Below are positions 23,131-25,975 of a DNA stretch of 25,975 nt, in pieces. Location: positions 1 to 25,975 of the forward strand of contig CAKQON010000022.1 in the NCBI GenBank assembly GCA_934255515.1. Direction: 5' to 3'. This stretch comes from an uncultured Sutterella sp. (lineage in GTDB: Bacteria; Pseudomonadota; Gammaproteobacteria; Burkholderiales; Burkholderiaceae_F). Both the position numbers and the translations under genes were made by a program. Each line of letters opens with the position of its first letter. Position 1 is the first letter of the stretch. The notes under the pieces were generated by a model. The model ran no database searches and was not told where the DNA came from. It saw only the letters and a program-made list of their open reading frames with translations.

Positions 23131-24375
23131 AAGGCCGACCCGAAGGGCAAGGACGACTGGAAGGCATTTGCCGACGACATCATCGCCTACGGCGAACACC
23201 AGTCCCTGAAAGAACCCGTCTACGGCTTCACGAAGCATTCGGGCGAAGCTTTCGACTGGCTTGAGGACCACGGTCTTGCCGCTCACCACCTCGAACCCTA
23301 TGCCGGCCACTCGAACCTGCGCGCGCACCGACAGGATTTCTTCAAGGGCCGCGACTACATCGACGTGCTTGTAAAGGAAATCGCCGCCCGCAAGCTCGCC
23401 ATCCATCACGGCTGCGGTCTCACGAAGTTCTTCTTCGACGAAAAGGCGAACCGCGTCGTGGGCGTTGAATGCGGCACAGGCGACAAGACAGTAACCTGCC
23501 GCGCCCGCATGGGCGTCGTCATGGCGACGGGCGGCATCACGGGCTCGCCCGAGTCTTTGGACCGCTGGGTTCCGTCCGTTGCCGGCAAAGGCGTCGTGAT
23601 CGGCGGTCCCTCCAACACCGGCGAAGCGATGATGATCGCGGTCCGCGACGTGGGCACGCCCTTGTCGCACATGCAGTACAACGCCTCCTACCCCTGCGGC
23701 ATCGTGACGCACGGCCGCAACGGCCCCTACTGCCGCTGGTGGTTCATCTCCGGCCAGGGCGGCATCCTCATCAACAAGAACGGCAAGCGCTTCATCACGG
23801 AACGCGAAGGCATCTGCCATGTGACGCCGAAGCTTGCTTCGAACCCCGACGGCTGCCACTACATCCTCGCCGACGAGGCGACCTGGCAGCGCACGCTCTC
23901 GAAGATCAAGCTTTCCGCCCTCGTTGGTCTGCCCTCCTGGACCGAAGAACGCGTTCTCGCTGAGTTTGAAAAGGGCGAAAACCTCTGGAAGTGCGACACG
24001 ATTGAAGAGCTCTGCGAAAAGAGCGGCGTCAATCTCGAGGGGCTCAAGGATCAGCTCGCCGTCTGGAACAAGGCCGTTGAAACCAAGGTCGACAACCAGT
24101 TCGGTCGCACCGACCAGCAGTGGAAGCTCGAACAGGGTCCGTGGCGCATGATCCGCATGTTCCCGTGGAACAACCTCTCCTGCGGCGGCTTGCGCGTCAC
24201 GGAAGAATTCCAGGTTCTCGGCTGGGACATGAAGCCGATCGAAGGCTTCTACGCTGCCGGCGAAACGGTTGCGGGCGTTCACGGCGCCTTCTACTGCGGC
24301 GGCAACGCCTGCGGGTTCGCGCATACCTCCGGCTTCATGGCCGGCCGCTATGTGACGGGCTACAAGGAAGCCTGA
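23125..24375 (+). pseudogene. flavocytochrome c/fumarate reductase-type flavoprotein lacking its N-terminus
   Basis: 416-codon open frame matching the C-terminal two-thirds of FAD-dependent fumarate-reductase-like enzymes. It shows VVMATGGITG (second FAD segment), GGILINKNGKRFITE (active-site Arg motif), GGLRVTEEFQVLG and FYAAGETVAGVHG near the end. The first ~100-200 residues, including the dinucleotide-binding Gly-x-Gly motif, Tat/Sec signal and any heme domain, are missing. The frame begins inside the histidine kinase relic with no ribosome binding site. It is therefore probably a deletion remnant, although the rest shows no lesion and the loss may be recent. The family's normal role is anaerobic electron transfer to fumarate or similar acceptors. 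Confidence 0.82.
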
Positions 24376-24536
24376 TCAGCGCTTCGGGCCCTCAAATTCC
24401 AGGGAACCCGGCAGTCATTGCCTGAGTTTTCCCGGAGATCCGGGCCCATCCAAGTCTGATTCGTCTTCTCTTCGGTTTTTCTCTCTCCTTTCCCGAGGAA
24501 GGCGCAAAGTTTGAGGTCAATTTCTATTGGACATCA

Positions 24537-24579
24537 CCGGACCAGCGGGGCGCATATTGCCTCCGGTCCGGCTTTTTTT
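24537..24579 (+). terminator. intrinsic terminator downstream of the flavoprotein gene
   Basis: CCGGACC (24537-24543) pairs exactly with GGTCCGG (24565-24571), with an inner GC-rich helix possible. It is followed by C and seven T. It ends the plus-strand flavoprotein transcript about 160 nt after its stop and sits just before the convergent acetyltransferase. The stretch 24376-24536 shows no gene. Confidence 0.9.
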
Positions 24580-24597
24580 GCCCTCTTCCGCTGCATT

Positions 24598-25260
24598 TCA
24601 GAAGGTTTTGACGTAGAGCCAGCTTTTGAAATCCTCGCTCTCGTCGATCTTCCAGGGGATTTCGCCCTCCTGTCTCCAGCCGTTCCTCGTATAGATCGCG
24701 GTCACGCAGTCGTTGTCGGTGAAGAGCACGGCTTCACGCGCGCTCTTTTGCCGCGCTTCCGACTCAAAGAGCCTGAAGAGCGCTCCGGCGCAGCCCCGTC
24801 TTCTTGCGATCGGGTGCGCGATCAGGAAGACGAGTTCAGGCCGGTCTTCCATCGAGCCGCCGGCCCTCGCGACATAGTCGGCGAGCATCTTACGGTTGAC
24901 GGCATGGAGCTTCTCCTCGAACCCGAGGCAGGATCGTCCGAGCTCCGTTTCCTTCTGGAGCGCGGCGAGCGCCTGGTGCCGCTCCCGGAGGCCTGTGAGA
25001 TCGACGTCAATGGCGGCGGGCTCGGCCTTCGGATCAAGCCGGGCGCACATGAGCGCCGCGGGACGACCGTCGGGGAGTTCGGCGACGCGGATGAAGTCCG
25101 ACTTGAGAAGGTTCCCGATCACATAGACGAAGGCATGCCGCATTCTTTCGGGGCGCTCCGGGTCGTGCGACAGCTCCCAGCCCCAGGTCTTGTCGTAGGC
25201 GTCTGCGAAGATGTCGAGGTCGGAATGCTGGAAGGGTCTCAGGCGGATCGGGGAATGCAT
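24598..25260 (-). CDS. GNAT family N-acetyltransferase
   Basis: 220-aa acetyltransferase. The acetyl-CoA-binding motif A lies at about 143-165, with ELVFLIAHPIARRRGCAGAL giving the Arg-x-x-Gly-Cys-Ala pyrophosphate loop. A typical beta-bulge YTRNGW follows near the end. The N-terminal RPFQHSDLDIFADAY is the usual first strand-helix. The substrate is unknown. It is transcribed toward the terminator at 24537-24579. The upstream side has an AT-rich palindrome ATAATATTAT near 25280-25290 that may be part of its promoter. Confidence 0.85.
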   Translation of the reverse strand: MHSPIRLRPFQHSDLDIFADAYDKTWGWELSHDPERPERMRHAFVYVIGNLLKSDFIRVAELPDGRPAALMCARLDPKAEPAAIDVDLTGLRERHQALAALQKETELGRSCLGFEEKLHAVNRKMLADYVARAGGSMEDRPELVFLIAHPIARRRGCAGALFRLFESEARQKSAREAVLFTDNDCVTAIYTRNGWRQEGEIPWKIDESEDFKSWLYVKTF

Positions 25261-25640
25261 GGGAACTTGAAGGGGAAAAATAATATTATCTCACAGCAAT
25301 TGATTCGGCTTCTGTCTCCGCGGTCCGGTCTGATCCGGCTCATCAGGATGAGCTGGTGTTGGAAGATCTGACAGACATCTCCGGAGCCATCATGCCCAGC
25401 TACCCGAACACGAGGAGGCATGCGCTGACGTTTTCAATCGATTCCTCTCTGCTTTCCAGCGGCAATCTCAGAGGAGATCTGATTCGCTAAGGAGAAATTG
25501 CCTTGCATGCACGCGCATGCATATTCAATCGCAATCGAACATAACGTCATGACGCGATTACCGAAACAGTCGCTGCTGTCGGTAAAATCAGCCGATCCGC
25601 AGTCCTGAATGGAGGCAGGAACGGGCGAGGGATTCGACGC
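25261..25640. other. intergenic region with clustered palindromes
   Basis: No convincing gene. It contains TGCATGC-ACGC-GCATGCA (25504-25521), the perfect CGTCATGACG (25545-25554) flanked by AATCGC...GCGATT, and TACCGA...TCGGTA (25559-25584). None has a terminator U-run. They may be regulator sites or a structured RNA, but no known RNA family is apparent to me. Confidence 0.4.
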
Positions 25641-25973
25641 TTATCGGAGTTCGTTGGCTCGCGGCCTTTCCTTCGGGCTGCCGTTGATTACCAAACCGAA
25701 AAAGCTTATGGCTGCACCGCTTCGAACAGTGAGGCCCCCCTGGAGGCTAGGGATGACATCTAAAAATCCCCTGGTGACGCTGGAGTAGCACAGCCGAAGC
25801 GCCGCAGCAAGCAACGCAGGAGGAATGCTAACGGTCAGCAAACCCAAGAACAACCGTTCTACGACGTTATCCTTCTTCATTAACGCTTTGTCAACGGTTT
25901 GATTAAAGGATTCCCAATTGTCTGAACTAAGAATCGCCCCAAAAGTAAGGGTTTGATCTCTTGCGTTCTTCAA
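25641..25973 (-). CDS. unrecognised ORF reaching the right window edge
   Basis: A minus-strand frame of 110 codons is open to the edge, so it may be the C-terminal part of a longer gene. The apparent TTG start at 25973 is not meaningful. Residues near 41-60 (LFLGLLTVSIPPALLAAAL) form one hydrophobic segment. The last 35 residues are basic and read like non-coding translation. I recognise no family, and this could be spurious. Confidence 0.25.
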   Translation of the reverse strand: MKNARDQTLTFGAILSSDNWESFNQTVDKALMKKDNVVERLFLGLLTVSIPPALLAAALRLCYSSVTRGFLDVIPSLQGGLTVRSGAAISFFGLVINGSPKERPRANELR

Positions 25974-25975
25974 AC

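Noticed and set aside
22882..24324. 480-codon antisense ORF over the flavoprotein remnant
   Set aside because: Typical GC-rich antisense shadow. The plus strand has the flavoprotein motifs and the antisense protein matches nothing I recognise.
25641..25973. Structured RNA gene (RNase P, tmRNA or tRNA) at the right edge
   Set aside because: No conserved core sequences of these RNAs are visible.

Overview
The window looks like a chromosomal segment of a Burkholderiales (betaproteobacterial) gut or oral commensal, possibly a Sutterella/Parasutterella relative. This is inferred from gene content: truncated flavocytochrome c/fumarate-reductase-type flavoproteins, a sensor kinase with a PhnD-like periplasmic domain, a BCCT carrier, AzlCD and paired CrcB. 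I cannot confirm the genus without a search. The left third (nickel operon) and the 9.3-9.8 kb gap look less GC-rich than the region right of 14.6 kb, which suggests patchwork ancestry.

Layout. (1) 1-313: start of a possible leftward gene at the edge, then an AT-rich regulatory region. (2) 374-6547, plus strand: a tight nikABCDE nickel ABC importer operon followed by a zinc-dependent M14-type deacylase/peptidase. A strong hairpin separates nikA from nikB. (3) 6849-9329, minus strand: a class II (UvrA2-like) excinuclease ATPase. (4) 9330-9879: a gene-poor gap with a near-perfect operator-like inverted repeat. (5) 9880-13807, minus strand: two overlapping DUF262 genes. The second also carries a C-terminal DUF1524 HNH nuclease domain, so the pair is a candidate GmrSD-like (type IV restriction) anti-phage module. 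The first gene is fused in frame at its 5' side to remnants of tnpB (IS200/IS605), apparently from two different tnpB genes, and contains an internal 105-bp tandem duplication. (6) 14646-15236, plus strand: a phosphoribosyltransferase with its own terminator. (7) 15334-16907: a decayed flavoprotein gene whose 5' part is lost next to a 5'-truncated IS630-type transposase. (8) 17071-18327, plus strand: crcB-crcB-membrane protein operon for fluoride export. (9) 18514-21245, plus strand: BCCT transporter, azlC, azlD. (10) 21388-24375: a sensor histidine kinase pseudogene (frameshifts and a stop) that runs into an N-terminally truncated flavoprotein, ended by a good terminator. (11) 24598-25260, minus strand: GNAT acetyltransferase. 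(12) 25261-25975: a palindrome-rich gap and an unrecognised ORF that reaches the right edge.

How it fits together: the intact genes are mainly transport (nickel uptake, fluoride export, betaine-type solute uptake, branched-chain amino acid export), DNA repair and defence. The interspersed pseudogenes, IS pieces and deletion junctions show an actively rearranging accessory region. The most interesting candidate system is the tandem DUF262 / DUF262-DUF1524 pair with transposon-nuclease remnants at its 5' end.
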